Positions 37,456 through 47,112 of a stretch of DNA of 64,000 nucleotides are shown piece after piece. Both the position numbers and the translations under genes were made by a program. The stretch is from Marinobacter caseinilyticus (GTDB lineage: Bacteria; Pseudomonadota; Gammaproteobacteria; Pseudomonadales; Oleiphilaceae), in NCBI RefSeq assembly GCF_011074955.1, contig NZ_WUQJ01000011.1, forward strand, positions 100,961 through 164,960, written 5' to 3'. Position 1 is the stretch's first letter. Each line of letters begins with the position of its first letter. The notes under the pieces were generated by a model. That model did no database searches. It worked only from the letters and a program-made list of their open reading frames with translations, and was not told where the DNA came from.

Positions 37456-38766
37456 ATGACGCTCAAAAAACATGTGAAAGCCGGGCTCTCCGCACTCGCA
37501 CTGTCCATTGCCGTTTCCCTTGCACCCACCGCAACCGCTGCGGAAGACCCGATCAAAGTCGGTATTCTGCACTCGCTGTCCGGCACCATGGCGATCAGTG
37601 AATCCACCCTGAAAGACACCATGCTGATGCTGATTGAAAAGCAGAACGCCGCCGGTGGCATTGAAGGCCGCATGCTGGAGCCGGTGGTGGTGGACCCTGC
37701 CTCCAACTGGCCGCTGTTCGCCGAGAAAGCCCGTGAACTGCTGGCGAAAGAGAAAGTCGACGTCATCTTCGGCAATTGGACCTCGGTGTCCCGTAAATCG
37801 GTGCTGCCGGTGATCGAGGAACTGAACGGCCTGCTGTTCTACCCGGTGCAGTACGAAGGTGAGGAATCGTCCGAGAACGTGTTCTACACCGGGGCGGCGC
37901 CCAACCAGCAGGCGATCCCGGCGGTGGATTACCTGATGAACGACATCGGCGTGAAGCGCTGGGTACTGGCGGGTACCGACTACGTCTACCCCCGCACCAC
38001 CAACAAGATTCTGGAAACCTACCTGAAAGATCACGGTGTGGCCGCAGCGGACATCATGATCAACTACACCCCGTTCGGGCATTCCAACTGGCAGTCCATC
38101 GTGTCGGACATCAAGACCTTCGGCAGCCAGGGTAAGAAGACCGCCGTGGTTTCCACCATCAACGGCGACGCCAACGTGCCGTTCTACCGCGAGCTGGCCA
38201 ACCAGGGCCTCGCCGCGTCCGACATTCCAGTGGTGGCGTTCTCCGTGGGTGAGCAGGAACTGTCCGGTATCGACACCGCACCGCTGGTCGGCCACCTGGC
38301 GGCCTGGAACTACTTCATGAGCGTGGACAACGACGCCAATTACGACTTCATCGATGCCTGGGTGGCCTACACAGGCAAGGACGACGCCGTCACCAATGAC
38401 CCGATGGAAGCGCACTACATTGGCTTCAACATGTACGTCGAAGCGGTCAAGAAAGCCGGCACCACCGAGGTGAACGCGGTCAAAGACGCCATCATCGGTG
38501 TGTCCGTGCCCAACCTGACCGGCGGCTACGCCACCATGATGCCCAACCACCACATCACCAAGCCGGTGCTGATCGGCGAAATCCAGGACAACGGCCAGTT
38601 CACCACCGTGTGGCAGACACCGTCGACCGTGGCTGGCGATGCCTGGTCTGACTTCCTGCCGGGTTCCAAGGACCTGATCAGTGACTGGCGCAAGCCGCTG
38701 TTCTGCGGCAACTACAACGTTGTCGAAGGCACCTGCGGCGGCAAGTCCAAAGTGGCGGCCAACTAA
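37456..38766 (+). CDS. urtA: Urea ABC transporter, substrate-binding protein
   Basis: 436 residues. Signal peptide to about TATAAE, then a type-I periplasmic binding fold: IKVGILHSLSGTMAISE, NAAGGIEGRMLEPVVVDPAS, VIFGNWTSVSRKSVLPV and NGLLFYPVQYEGEESSENVF, all typical of UrtA. It captures urea in the periplasm for UrtBC. The ATG has AAAGGA upstream. First gene of urtABCDE; a strong hairpin between urtA and urtB probably allows higher urtA expression. Confidence 0.96.
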   Translation: MTLKKHVKAGLSALALSIAVSLAPTATAAEDPIKVGILHSLSGTMAISESTLKDTMLMLIEKQNAAGGIEGRMLEPVVVDPASNWPLFAEKARELLAKEKVDVIFGNWTSVSRKSVLPVIEELNGLLFYPVQYEGEESSENVFYTGAAPNQQAIPAVDYLMNDIGVKRWVLAGTDYVYPRTTNKILETYLKDHGVAAADIMINYTPFGHSNWQSIVSDIKTFGSQGKKTAVVSTINGDANVPFYRELANQGLAASDIPVVAFSVGEQELSGIDTAPLVGHLAAWNYFMSVDNDANYDFIDAWVAYTGKDDAVTNDPMEAHYIGFNMYVEAVKKAGTTEVNAVKDAIIGVSVPNLTGGYATMMPNHHITKPVLIGEIQDNGQFTTVWQTPSTVAGDAWSDFLPGSKDLISDWRKPLFCGNYNVVEGTCGGKSKVAAN

Positions 38767-38805
38767 GCCGACAGCGGGGTAAACCCACCCGCCGTTGGAG
38801 ACAGT

Positions 38806-38837
38806 CACAGCGGGCGCCGGATTCGGTGCCCGCTGTG
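38806..38837 (+). terminator. Intercistronic hairpin between urtA and urtB
   Basis: CACAGCGGGC and GCCCGCTGTG form a perfect 10-bp stem, with further inner pairing (GCCG with CGGT). No T-run follows, so it probably protects or attenuates the transcript instead of ending it. This is common after binding-protein genes. Confidence 0.5.
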
Positions 38838-38927
38838 GTCTTGCCACCGTTCAACCCGAGCCTCTGGCCGCGCTGAACACCGATTGACCGGACGTATCGA
38901 TAGCCACCAATACAACAGGACGGAACC

Positions 38928-40529
38928 ATGAGCATCCTTCGATCGCTCACGCAGCTGTTTGTCGTCTGCTGCCTGTCATTACCACTGCTGGCGCACGCAC
39001 AGGACACCCGGGAAGAAGGCCCGGCACTGCTGCAAGCCCTGGCAGAGGCCTCCAGCGCCGACAAAGGCGACGTCATCAGCCGCATCGCCAAAAGCGGCGA
39101 CGAGCGCGCCCGGGACTGGCTGGCGGCGTTTGCCGACGGCAAGCTCAGCCGCATCGAAGACTCCGGCCAATTCGTCATCGTGCTGGAAAACCGGGGCCGC
39201 AACTGGACAGTCGCCGACGCCCTGACCGGCGAACCCATGGGCGAAGTCTCCCGCCGTGAGCTGGACACCATCCGCATCAACAACGCCCTGCGCCGCGAAC
39301 TGGACAGCATTCTCTCCGTCATTGACCTCACCGTGAACAACGCCGAGCGTCGCCTCGAGGCCGCCCGTGCCCTGCGGGGCCGTGTCGATGCCGCGCTGTC
39401 GAAACGCCTCGCCGAGCTGCTGCCAGACGAATCCGACGACCGCGTGCGCACCGTGTTGCAGGACGCGCTTGCCATCTACCGCCTGGAGCAGGGCGACATC
39501 ACCGCCGTCGCACCCCTGTCCGGCAGCCTGAATTCCGAAGTCCGGGCGGCCCTGACCTCCGCCGCCCGCAGTGATGACCCCAAACTGGTCGCCGCCGCCA
39601 ACGACGCGCTGGCCAGCATTGAACAGAAGCTCAAATTCAACCGCGCCGCCGAAACCCTGTACTTCGGCCTGTCGCTGGGTTCGGTGCTGGTGCTGGCCGC
39701 CATTGGCCTGGCCATCACCTTCGGCGTCATGGGCGTGATCAACATGGCCCACGGCGAGCTGATCATGCTGGGCGCCTACACCACCTGGGGCATGCAGCAA
39801 CTGCTGCCGGGCCAGCCCGGGCTGGCGCTGGTGCTGTCGATTCCCGCCGGCTTCCTGGTGTCGGCACTGGCCGGGGTCGCCATTGAGCGCAGCGTGATCC
39901 AGTTTCTCAAGGGCCGGCCGCTGGAAACCCTGCTGGCCACCTTCGGCGTCAGCCTGATACTGCAGCAACTGGTGCGCACGGTGATTTCCCCGCTTAACCG
40001 CACGGTCATCACGCCGGAGTGGATGAGCGGCTCGGTGATGATCAACGAAGCCCTGTCGCTGACCCTGAATCGTCTCTATGTGCTCGGCTTCGCCCTGGTG
40101 GTGTTTGCCGGGCTGATGCTGATCATGCGCAAGACCCGGCTCGGCCTGGAAGTGCGCGCGGTCACCCAGAACCGGGCCATGGCCCGCTCCATGGGCATCA
40201 AGGCCACCCGGGTCGACATCATGACCTTCGCGCTGGGCTCCGGCGTCGCCGGGCTGGCCGGGGTGGCGTTGTCCCAGCTCACCAACGTCGGCCCTAACCT
40301 CGGCCAGAACTACATCATCGACTCATTCATGGTGGTGGTGTTCGGCGGCGTTGGCAGCCTCTGGGGCACGCTGGTCGCCGGGCTGTCACTGGGCACCATC
40401 AACCAGTTGCTGGAACCCTGGGCCGGGGCCGTGCTGGCCAAGATCGTGGTGCTGGTCTTTATCATCCTGTTCATTCAAAAACGCCCGCGCGGACTGTTCC
40501 CGCAAAAGGGCCGTGCCGCGGAGGGTTAG
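38928..40529 (+). CDS. urtB: Urea ABC transporter, permease UrtB
   Basis: 533 residues. A signal-like start (FVVCCLSLPLLAHA) and a hydrophilic N-terminal domain of about 230 residues precede the LivH-like permease part, which is typical for UrtB. Membrane segments start at LYFGLSLGSVLVLAAIGLAI; the family sequence FGVMGVINMAHGELIMLGAY is present. The C-terminus is basic (IQKRPRGLFPQKGRA). Forms the channel with UrtC. Confidence 0.95.
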   Translation: MSILRSLTQLFVVCCLSLPLLAHAQDTREEGPALLQALAEASSADKGDVISRIAKSGDERARDWLAAFADGKLSRIEDSGQFVIVLENRGRNWTVADALTGEPMGEVSRRELDTIRINNALRRELDSILSVIDLTVNNAERRLEAARALRGRVDAALSKRLAELLPDESDDRVRTVLQDALAIYRLEQGDITAVAPLSGSLNSEVRAALTSAARSDDPKLVAAANDALASIEQKLKFNRAAETLYFGLSLGSVLVLAAIGLAITFGVMGVINMAHGELIMLGAYTTWGMQQLLPGQPGLALVLSIPAGFLVSALAGVAIERSVIQFLKGRPLETLLATFGVSLILQQLVRTVISPLNRTVITPEWMSGSVMINEALSLTLNRLYVLGFALVVFAGLMLIMRKTRLGLEVRAVTQNRAMARSMGIKATRVDIMTFALGSGVAGLAGVALSQLTNVGPNLGQNYIIDSFMVVVFGGVGSLWGTLVAGLSLGTINQLLEPWAGAVLAKIVVLVFIILFIQKRPRGLFPQKGRAAEG

Positions 40530-40560
40530 GGTGTCTCGTCCAGCCAAGTCTTTCATCCAC

Positions 40561-40582
40561 GGCGTGACCCAAGCGTCACGCC
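40561..40582 (+). other. Hairpin between urtB and urtC
   Basis: GGCGTGAC and GTCACGCC form a perfect 8-bp stem with a 6-nt loop, in the 192-bp urtB-urtC gap. No T-run follows. The gap contains no gene I can support. Confidence 0.4.
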
Positions 40583-40721
40583 CTTCGGGAGCCTTTAAGC
40601 GCCTTGACAGCGGCCTTGCGGCGCCCCGATCTGGAACCACCCAACCTTCGCTACCGCGCCATGCTGTCAAAATTTTCCCGAGGCCCGGTAAATCAACCAA
40701 TCCGCCAGAAGGGACACCCGT

Positions 40722-41921
40722 ATGTGGTTAACCCGACCTCTGAGTGAGCGTTCGACCCAGCTGTTCCTGGGCATTCTGTTCATCGCCATGCTACTGGTAA
40801 CGGTACTGCACGTGGCGCTGCCGGAAGGCCACGCGCTGCACGTCAGCGCCTACACCGTCACCCTGCTGGGCAAGTACCTGTGTTACGCCCTGCTGGCGGT
40901 GGCGGTGGATCTGGTCTGGGGCTACCTGGGCATTCTCAGTCTGGGCCACGGCGCCTTTTTTGCGCTCGGTGGCTACGCCATGGGCATGTACCTGATGCGT
41001 CAGATCGGCGATCGCGGCGTCTACGGCGACCCGCTGCTGCCGGACTTCATGGTGTTCCTGAACTGGGACGCGCTGCCGTGGTACTGGCAGGGCTTCGACA
41101 TGGCCTGGTTCGCCGTGATTATGGTGCTGCTGGCGCCGGGCCTGCTGGCGCTGGTGTTCGGTTTCCTGGCGTTCCGCTCCCGGGTGACCGGGGTCTACCT
41201 GTCGATCATCACCCAGGCGCTGACCTTCGCGCTGATGCTGGCGTTCTTCCGCAACGAGATGGGCTTTGGCGGCAACAACGGCCTGACCGACTTCAAGGAC
41301 ATTCTGGGCTTTAACCTGCGCACCGACGCCACCCGGCTGGGGCTGTTCCTTGCCACCGGCGTGGCGCTGGCGGTGGGCTACATCGTCTGCCGCGCCATCG
41401 TCGCCAGCAAGCTGGGCCGGGTCAGTATTGCCTGCCGGGACGCCGAGGCCCGCACCCGCTTCCTGGGTTACCGGGTGGAGCGGGTGCAGCTGTTCGTGTT
41501 CGTGGTGTCGGCCATGCTGGCGGGGGTCGCGGGCGCCCTGTACGTGCCGCAGGTGGGCATCATCAACCCCAGCGAGTTCTCGCCGCTGTTTTCCATTGAG
41601 ATCGTGGTGTGGGTCGCCCTCGGCGGTCGCGCCACACTGTATGGCGCAGTGATCGGGGCGGTGCTGGTGAACTACGCCAAAACCGTGTTCACCGGCATCA
41701 TGCCGGACGCCTGGCTGTTCGCCCTCGGCGCCCTGTTCGTGCTGGTTACCGTGTTCCTGCCCAAGGGCATTGCCGGCCTGTTGCCCTCGCTCCGTCGACC
41801 GAAGGTTGGGGACGATCCGGCGGCGCCCGGTCCGGGCCATGACCCGGGCTATGATCCGGACCACGACCCGGACCAAGCCGCCGATGCCCAGAGCCCCGCC
41901 AACCGGGAGGCCACCGTATGA
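40722..41921 (+). CDS. urtC: Urea ABC transporter, permease UrtC
   Basis: 399 residues, LivM-like permease with about ten hydrophobic segments, including VDLVWGYLGILSLGHGAFFALGGYAMGMYL. The UrtC-typical GFGGNNGLTDFKDILGFNL segment is present. The last 40 residues are an Asp/His/Pro-rich hydrophilic tail (PGPGHDPGYDPDHDPDQ) that is unusual for the family and may be disordered. The ATG of urtD overlaps its stop. Confidence 0.95.
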   Translation: MWLTRPLSERSTQLFLGILFIAMLLVTVLHVALPEGHALHVSAYTVTLLGKYLCYALLAVAVDLVWGYLGILSLGHGAFFALGGYAMGMYLMRQIGDRGVYGDPLLPDFMVFLNWDALPWYWQGFDMAWFAVIMVLLAPGLLALVFGFLAFRSRVTGVYLSIITQALTFALMLAFFRNEMGFGGNNGLTDFKDILGFNLRTDATRLGLFLATGVALAVGYIVCRAIVASKLGRVSIACRDAEARTRFLGYRVERVQLFVFVVSAMLAGVAGALYVPQVGIINPSEFSPLFSIEIVVWVALGGRATLYGAVIGAVLVNYAKTVFTGIMPDAWLFALGALFVLVTVFLPKGIAGLLPSLRRPKVGDDPAAPGPGHDPGYDPDHDPDQAADAQSPANREATV

Positions 41922-42742
41922 GTTTCATTTCGGAGCTGAGCCACCGCGACCGGGTGTTTGATTTTCTCACCCCGACCCTGTCGCCGGTGGATGTCCGCCA
42001 CGGCCCGATCCTGTACATGGACGGCGTCACCGTGACCTTTGACGGTTTCCGGGCCATCAACGACCTGAGCCTGACCATCGACGACGGCGAGCTGCGCTGC
42101 ATCATCGGGCCCAACGGCGCCGGCAAAACCACCATGATGGACATCATCACCGGCAAGACCCGGCCCGACACCGGCTCGGTCTGGTTCGGCAGCCGCCACA
42201 ACCTGCTCACCAAAAGCGAGCCCGACATCGCCAGCCTGGGCATCGGCCGCAAATTCCAGAAGCCGACGGTGTTTGAAGCCCTGTCGATCTTTGAAAACCT
42301 GGAATTGGCGATGTCGGCGGACAAGCGGGTGTTCCCGTCCCTGACCGCCCGCATGACCGGCGAGACCATTGACCGCATCGAGGAGGTACTGACCACCGTC
42401 GGTCTGACCCGGCTGCGCCATCGGGCCGCCGGCATTCTGTCCCACGGCCAGAAGCAGTGGCTGGAAATCGGCATGCTGCTGATGCAGAAACCACGGCTGC
42501 TCTTGGTAGACGAACCCGTCGCCGGCATGACCGAGCAGGAAATGGAACGCACCGCCGAACTGCTCACCAGCCTCGCCGGCAAACAGTCGGTGGTGGTGGT
42601 GGAGCACGACATGGGTTTTGTGCGCTCCATCGCCCGCACGGTCACCGTGTTGCACCAGGGCAGCGTGCTGGCGGAAGGCACCATGGACCAGGTCTCCAAC
42701 GACCCCAAGGTCATCGAAGTTTATCTGGGGGAGGGTGCCTGA
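41918..42742 (+). CDS. urtD: Urea ABC transporter, ATPase UrtD
   Basis: 274 residues with Walker A GPNGAGKTT, an ILSHGQKQWLEIG signature, Walker B LLLVDEPVAGM and the switch His in VVVEHDMGFV. An N-terminal extension of about 30 residues is typical of UrtD. Overlaps urtC by 4 bp and urtE by 1 bp (TGATG). Its 3' end exists again in degraded form at 49347-49583. Confidence 0.96.
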   Translation: MSFISELSHRDRVFDFLTPTLSPVDVRHGPILYMDGVTVTFDGFRAINDLSLTIDDGELRCIIGPNGAGKTTMMDIITGKTRPDTGSVWFGSRHNLLTKSEPDIASLGIGRKFQKPTVFEALSIFENLELAMSADKRVFPSLTARMTGETIDRIEEVLTTVGLTRLRHRAAGILSHGQKQWLEIGMLLMQKPRLLLVDEPVAGMTEQEMERTAELLTSLAGKQSVVVVEHDMGFVRSIARTVTVLHQGSVLAEGTMDQVSNDPKVIEVYLGEGA

Positions 42743-43440
42743 TGCTGAAGATCGAGAAACTCAACCAGTTCTACGGCGAAAGCCACACCCTGTGGGACCT
42801 GGAACTGAACGTGCCCGAGGGCCAGTGCACCTGCGTGATGGGCCGCAACGGCGTCGGCAAGACCACGCTGATGAAGTGCGTGATGGGCGAGGAAACCGTC
42901 AAGGACGGCCACCTGATGTTCAACGGCGACACCGACCTGACCCGGCGCAAAATCGAAGACCGCTCCCGCCTCGGCATCGGCTACGTGCCCCAGGGCCGGC
43001 AAATATTCCCGCTGATGACGGTGGAAGAAAACCTGCGCACCGGCCTGGCGGCCCGCAGCGACGGCCGCAAAACCATTCCGGACCGGGTCTACGAACTGTT
43101 CCCGGTGTTGAAGGAAATGAAAAGCCGGCGCGGCGGCGACCTGTCCGGCGGCCAGCAACAGCAGCTCGCCATTGGCCGGGCACTGGTGATCGAACCCCGC
43201 TTGCTGATCCTGGACGAGCCCGGGGAGGGCATCCAGCCCAACATCGTGGCGCAGATTGGCGAAGTCATTCGCACGCTGATCGCCGAAGACGGCCTGACGG
43301 TGCTGCTGGTGGAGCAGAAGTTGCCCTTCGCCCGCAAATACGCCGACAACTTCGTGATCATGGACCGGGGCCGCCGGGTCTCCCAGGGCAGCATTGCCGA
43401 GCTGTCCGACGCCCTCATCAAGAAGCACCTGACGGTATGA
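42742..43440 (+). CDS. urtE: Urea ABC transporter, ATPase UrtE
   Basis: 232 residues. Walker A GRNGVGKTT, Q-loop GYVPQGRQIFPLMTV, signature LSGGQQQQLAIGRAL, Walker B LLILDEPGEGIQPN and LLVEQKLPFA. Pairs with UrtD to power urea import. Its stop overlaps the ureD ATG (ATGA), so uptake and urease genes are translationally linked. A second full-length UrtE (about 86 percent identical by hand count) is encoded at 49583-50281. Confidence 0.96.
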   Translation: MLKIEKLNQFYGESHTLWDLELNVPEGQCTCVMGRNGVGKTTLMKCVMGEETVKDGHLMFNGDTDLTRRKIEDRSRLGIGYVPQGRQIFPLMTVEENLRTGLAARSDGRKTIPDRVYELFPVLKEMKSRRGGDLSGGQQQQLAIGRALVIEPRLLILDEPGEGIQPNIVAQIGEVIRTLIAEDGLTVLLVEQKLPFARKYADNFVIMDRGRRVSQGSIAELSDALIKKHLTV

Positions 43441-44369
43441 CCATCTACACGCCGCCCGTCCCGCCCTTCGACCCGGCCCGGCTGGCAACCGCCGAGCCGG
43501 CCAACGATTCCGGCCATCGCTTCGATGCCGGCCGGCATTGGGCGGCCTCCATCGAGCTGGGTTTTGAGGCCCGCCACGAACACGGCGACCGCATCACCCG
43601 GCTGACCCGCCGCCGGCATCAGGGCCCGCTGCGGGTGCAGCGGCCATTCTACCCCGAGGGCAAAACCGGTTGCTGCCACGTCTATCTGTTGCACCCACCG
43701 GGTGGTCTGGTCAGTGGCGATGCCCTGCACATCAACGCCAACGTCGGGCCCGGGGCGCAGGTGCTGCTCACCACCCCGGCCGCCGCCAAACTCTATAAGG
43801 CCGACAGCCACGGCGTGGCCTGGGCGCAGCACACCCACCTCACAGTTGCCGACGGCGCGACGCTGGAATGGCTGCCCCAGGAAACCCTGGCCTTCGATGG
43901 CTCCCGGGGGGAGCAGACCACCACCGTGGACCTGACCGGCGACGCCCGCTGCCTGGGCTGGGAAATCCTCGCCCTGGGCCGGCCCGCCAGTGACCTGCCC
44001 TTTGTCAGCGGCCATCTGGAACAACGCTTCCGGCTCAGCCGTGACGGTCGCCCGCTGTGGCTGGAGCGCCAGCCCATGGACCCCAAACACCCGCGCTTCA
44101 AAGGCAAATGGGGGCAGGGCGGCGCCACCGTGCAGGCGACATTATGGGCGGCAGGCCTGACCGACGACGCCGAGGCCATCGACGCCGTGCGCGCGGCCCT
44201 GCCAGCCAGCCCGCGCTGGGCCGTCACCCGGCGCCGGGGCGTGCTGTTGCTGCGCTACCTGGGCCACGAACGCAACGAAGCCTGGGCCCTGTGTCAGCAG
44301 GCGTGGGAAACCCTGCGGCCCCGCCTGACCGGGCAACCGGCGCAGACACCGAGAATCTGGCTGACGTAG
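43437..44369 (+). CDS. ureD: Urease accessory protein UreD
   Basis: 310 residues. Motifs of the UreD/UreH family are visible: GPLRVQRPFYPEG, CHVYLLHPPGGLVSGD, LTTPAAAKLYKA and LEWLPQETLAFDGS. UreD binds apo-urease and recruits UreF and UreG for nickel insertion. The ATG overlaps the urtE stop. The long gap to ureA that follows (tandem repeats plus a REP-like element) is unusual in this otherwise tight operon. Confidence 0.94.
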   Translation: MTIYTPPVPPFDPARLATAEPANDSGHRFDAGRHWAASIELGFEARHEHGDRITRLTRRRHQGPLRVQRPFYPEGKTGCCHVYLLHPPGGLVSGDALHINANVGPGAQVLLTTPAAAKLYKADSHGVAWAQHTHLTVADGATLEWLPQETLAFDGSRGEQTTTVDLTGDARCLGWEILALGRPASDLPFVSGHLEQRFRLSRDGRPLWLERQPMDPKHPRFKGKWGQGGATVQATLWAAGLTDDAEAIDAVRAALPASPRWAVTRRRGVLLLRYLGHERNEAWALCQQAWETLRPRLTGQPAQTPRIWLT

Positions 44370-44458
44370 CCGCAGTGGATCAATCCGGCGGCTACGGGAG
44401 AACAAAGCGGCAACGGCCAATGTGGCAGTTGCAGACAACTGCCGCGGCCGCAGACCAA

Positions 44459-44610
44459 GGCCGCTGGCACAGACCAAGGCCACTGGCACGGAGCAATGCC
44501 GCTGGCACAGACCAAGGCCGCTGGCGCGGACAAAGGTCGCTGGCACAGACCAAGGCCACTGGCACGGACCAAGGCCGCTGGCACAGACCAAGGCCACTGG
44601 CACGGACCAA
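44459..44610. repeat. Eight 19-bp tandem repeats between ureD and ureA
   Basis: Eight contiguous 19-bp units with consensus GGCC[GA]CTGGCAC[AG]GACCAA and one to four differences each. A partial unit precedes them at 44446. The array ends exactly where the REP-like element starts. Units alternate between two variants (GCTGGCACAG and ACTGGCACGG), suggesting two-unit expansion steps. It has no start codon with a ribosome-binding site and is probably noncoding. Confidence 0.85.
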
Positions 44611-44611
44611 T

Positions 44612-44703
44612 GTAGCCGACGCTTCAGCTTCGGAGGCGTCGTCAGACGCCCGCATGGCAATCGGCAGGTCCGGGGCCTGCACCGAAGCGGAAGCGTCGGC
44701 TAC
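44612..44703. repeat. REP/BIME-like element, copy 2
   Basis: The same three-stem design as at 7298-7390. The left arm 44612-44635 is identical to copy 1 over 24 bases; the right arm 44680-44703 has two mismatches. Inner hairpins are GGCGTC-GTCA-GACGCC (44634-44649) and one with arms GCAGGTCC and GGGCCTGC (about 44664-44680). It lies 43 bp upstream of ureA. Confidence 0.75.
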
Positions 44704-44746
44704 GAAAGATTGAAACAGGAACATCCAAAATAACGGAGTGACAACA

Positions 44747-45049
44747 ATGGAACTCACACCCAGAGACAAAGACAAGCTCATGCTGTTCACCGCTGCCTTG
44801 CTGGCGGAACGGCGCAAGGCCCGGGGCCTGAAACTCAATTACCCGGAGGCGGTCGCGCTGATCAGCGCCGAAATCATGGAAGGTGCCCGGGACGGGCGCA
44901 CGGTCGCCGAACTGATGAGTTCCGGCACCGAAATCCTGACCCGCGACGACGTCATGGACGGCGTGGCCGACATGGTGGCCGAAGTCCAGGTCGAGGCCAC
45001 CTTCCCCGATGGCACCAAGCTGGTCACGGTCCACAACCCCATTATTTAA
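44747..45049 (+). CDS. ureA: Urease subunit gamma
   Basis: 100 residues, the invariant family length. Begins [20 protein letters not shown] and contains [24 protein letters not shown] and the C-terminal [14 protein letters not shown]. The ATG at 44747 has GGAG at good spacing; a GTG three codons upstream is in frame but not typical. Structural subunit of the urease trimer. Confidence 0.97.
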   Translation: MELTPRDKDKLMLFTAALLAERRKARGLKLNYPEAVALISAEIMEGARDGRTVAELMSSGTEILTRDDVMDGVADMVAEVQVEATFPDGTKLVTVHNPII

Positions 45050-45059
45050 GGAGCCTGAG

Positions 45060-45377
45060 ATGATACCCGGCGAATACCAACTCAAAGACGGCGACATCGA
45101 ACTCTGCGAAGGCCGCGAACGCATCCAGATCGACGTGGCCAACACCGGCGACCGACCGGTCCAGATCGGCTCCCATTACCACTTCGCCGAAGCCAATCCC
45201 GCTCTCGATTTCGACCGCGCCAAGGCCCGGGGCTACCGATTGGACGTCGCCGCAGGCACCGCCATCCGCTTCGAACCCGGCCAAAGCCGCGAAGTCACGC
45301 TGATTCCGTTTACCGGCGGCAGGGAAATCTACGGTTTCCGTCAGGAAGTCATGGGCAAACTGGAGGGCCAGAAATGA
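45060..45377 (+). CDS. ureB: Urease subunit beta
   Basis: 105 residues. Starts [20 protein letters not shown] and has the family sequences [19 protein letters not shown] and [13 protein letters not shown]. The ATG overlaps neither neighbour upstream, with AAGGAG just before it; its stop overlaps the ureC start by 4 bp (ATGA). Structural subunit. Confidence 0.97.
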   Translation: MIPGEYQLKDGDIELCEGRERIQIDVANTGDRPVQIGSHYHFAEANPALDFDRAKARGYRLDVAAGTAIRFEPGQSREVTLIPFTGGREIYGFRQEVMGKLEGQK

Positions 45378-47077
45378 AAATCACCAGGCAAGCCTACGCC
45401 GACATGTACGGCCCAACCACCGGCGACCGGGTAAGGCTCGGCGACACCGACCTGTGGATCGAAGTGGAAAGCGACACCGCCCACTACGGCGACGAAGTAA
45501 AATTCGGCGGCGGCAAAGTCATCCGCGACGGCATGGGCCAGAGCCAGCGCGCCGATGACTCCGTGATGGACACCGTCATCACCAACGCCCTGATCCTCGA
45601 TTGGTGGGGCATCGTCAAAGCCGACGTCGGCATCCAGAAAGGCCGCATCGCCGCCATCGGCAAAGCCGGCAACCCCGACACCCAGCCTGACGTCACCATC
45701 GTCATCGGCCCCGGCACTGAAATCATCGCCGGTGAAGGCAAAATCCTCACCGCCGGCGGCATCGACGCCCACATCCATTTCATCTGCCCCCAGCAGATCG
45801 AAGAAGCCCTGATGAGCGGCGTCACCACCATGCTCGGTGGCGGCACCGGCCCGGCCACCGGCACCAACGCCACCACCTGCACCCCGGGCCCCTGGCACAT
45901 CGGCAAAATGCTTCAGGCCGTGGATTCCCTGCCCATGAACATCGGCTTCCTCGGCAAAGGCAACGCCAGCCTGCCGGAATCCCTGGAACTGCAAATCCAG
46001 GCCGGCGCCATGGGCCTGAAACTGCACGAAGACTGGGGCACCACCCCGGCCTCCATCGACAACTGCCTCACCGTGGCGGACAAATACGATGTGCAGGTGG
46101 CCATCCACACCGACACCCTGAACGAATCCGGGTTCGTGGAAGACACCCTGGCGGCGTTCAAGGAACGCTGCATCCACACCTACCACACCGAAGGCGCCGG
46201 CGGCGGCCACGCACCGGACATCATCACCGCCTGCTCCAAACCCTACGTGCTGCCGTCCTCCACCAACCCGACGCGGCCCTACACCGTGAACACCATCGAC
46301 GAACACCTCGACATGCTGATGGTGTGCCACCACCTGGATCCGAACATCCCGGAAGACGTCGCCTTCGCCGACTCCCGCATCCGCCGCGAGACCATCGCCG
46401 CCGAAGACATCCTCCACGACCTGGGCGTGATCTCCATGATCGCCTCTGATTCCCAGGCCATGGGCCGGGTAGGGGAAGTGGTGTGCCGCACCTGGCAGAC
46501 CGCCCACAAGATGAAACAGCAGCGCGGCCTGCTGCCGGAAGACGAAGCCCTGGGCGCCGACAACCTGCGCGCCAAACGCTACATTGCCAAGTACACCATC
46601 AACCCCGCCATCACCCACGGCATCGCGCACGAAGTGGGCTCCGTGGAAGTGGGCAAGCTGGCGGACCTGGTGCTGTGGAGCCCGGCGTTCTTCGGCGTGA
46701 AGCCGGCCACCATCCTCAAGGGCGGCATGATTGCCGCGGCGCCCATGGGCGACCCGAACGCCTCCATACCGACACCCCAGCCGGTGCATTACCGCATGAT
46801 GTTCGGCGCCTTCGGCAAGGCCGCCAGTGCCACCCGCCTGAGCTTTGTCAGCCAGGCCGCCATTGACGCCGGCATTGGCAAGGAACTGGGGCTGGACAGC
46901 CCGCTGTCCGCCTGCAAGGGCGTGCGCACCGTGCGTAAGAGCGACATGAAGCTGAACGACGCCTGCCCGCACATCACCGTAGACCCGCAAACCTACGAAG
47001 TGCACGCCGACGGCGAACTGCTTACCTGTGAGCCGGCCACCGAACTGCCGCTGGCCCAGCGCTATCACCTTTTTTAA
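45374..47077 (+). CDS. ureC: Urease subunit alpha (catalytic)
   Basis: 567 residues, the normal length. Nickel ligands and active-site segments are intact: [14 protein letters not shown], the carbamylated Lys in [36 protein letters not shown] and the catalytic [23 protein letters not shown] carries the last metal Asp. It hydrolyses urea to ammonia and carbamate in the cytoplasm. Confidence 0.98.
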   Translation: MKITRQAYADMYGPTTGDRVRLGDTDLWIEVESDTAHYGDEVKFGGGKVIRDGMGQSQRADDSVMDTVITNALILDWWGIVKADVGIQKGRIAAIGKAGNPDTQPDVTIVIGPGTEIIAGEGKILTAGGIDAHIHFICPQQIEEALMSGVTTMLGGGTGPATGTNATTCTPGPWHIGKMLQAVDSLPMNIGFLGKGNASLPESLELQIQAGAMGLKLHEDWGTTPASIDNCLTVADKYDVQVAIHTDTLNESGFVEDTLAAFKERCIHTYHTEGAGGGHAPDIITACSKPYVLPSSTNPTRPYTVNTIDEHLDMLMVCHHLDPNIPEDVAFADSRIRRETIAAEDILHDLGVISMIASDSQAMGRVGEVVCRTWQTAHKMKQQRGLLPEDEALGADNLRAKRYIAKYTINPAITHGIAHEVGSVEVGKLADLVLWSPAFFGVKPATILKGGMIAAAPMGDPNASIPTPQPVHYRMMFGAFGKAASATRLSFVSQAAIDAGIGKELGLDSPLSACKGVRTVRKSDMKLNDACPHITVDPQTYEVHADGELLTCEPATELPLAQRYHLF

Positions 47078-47112
47078 AAAAAAACAGCTCATGGCTGTTC
47101 CAGGAGACCGAC

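Noticed and set aside
37351..38847. 498-codon minus-strand frame over urtA
   Set aside because: Shadow of urtA, which has signal peptide, family motifs and ribosome-binding site.
44459..44610. CRISPR array
   Set aside because: Units are contiguous 19-mers without spacers, and no cas gene is present.
44422..44733. Plus-strand open frame through the 19-bp tandem repeats
   Set aside because: Low-complexity translation (RPLAQTKATGTD) without ribosome-binding site; it runs into the REP-like hairpins.
45341..47092. 583-codon open frame on the minus strand across ureC
   Set aside because: It is the antisense shadow of the highly conserved, GC-rich ureC and has no recognisable domain.
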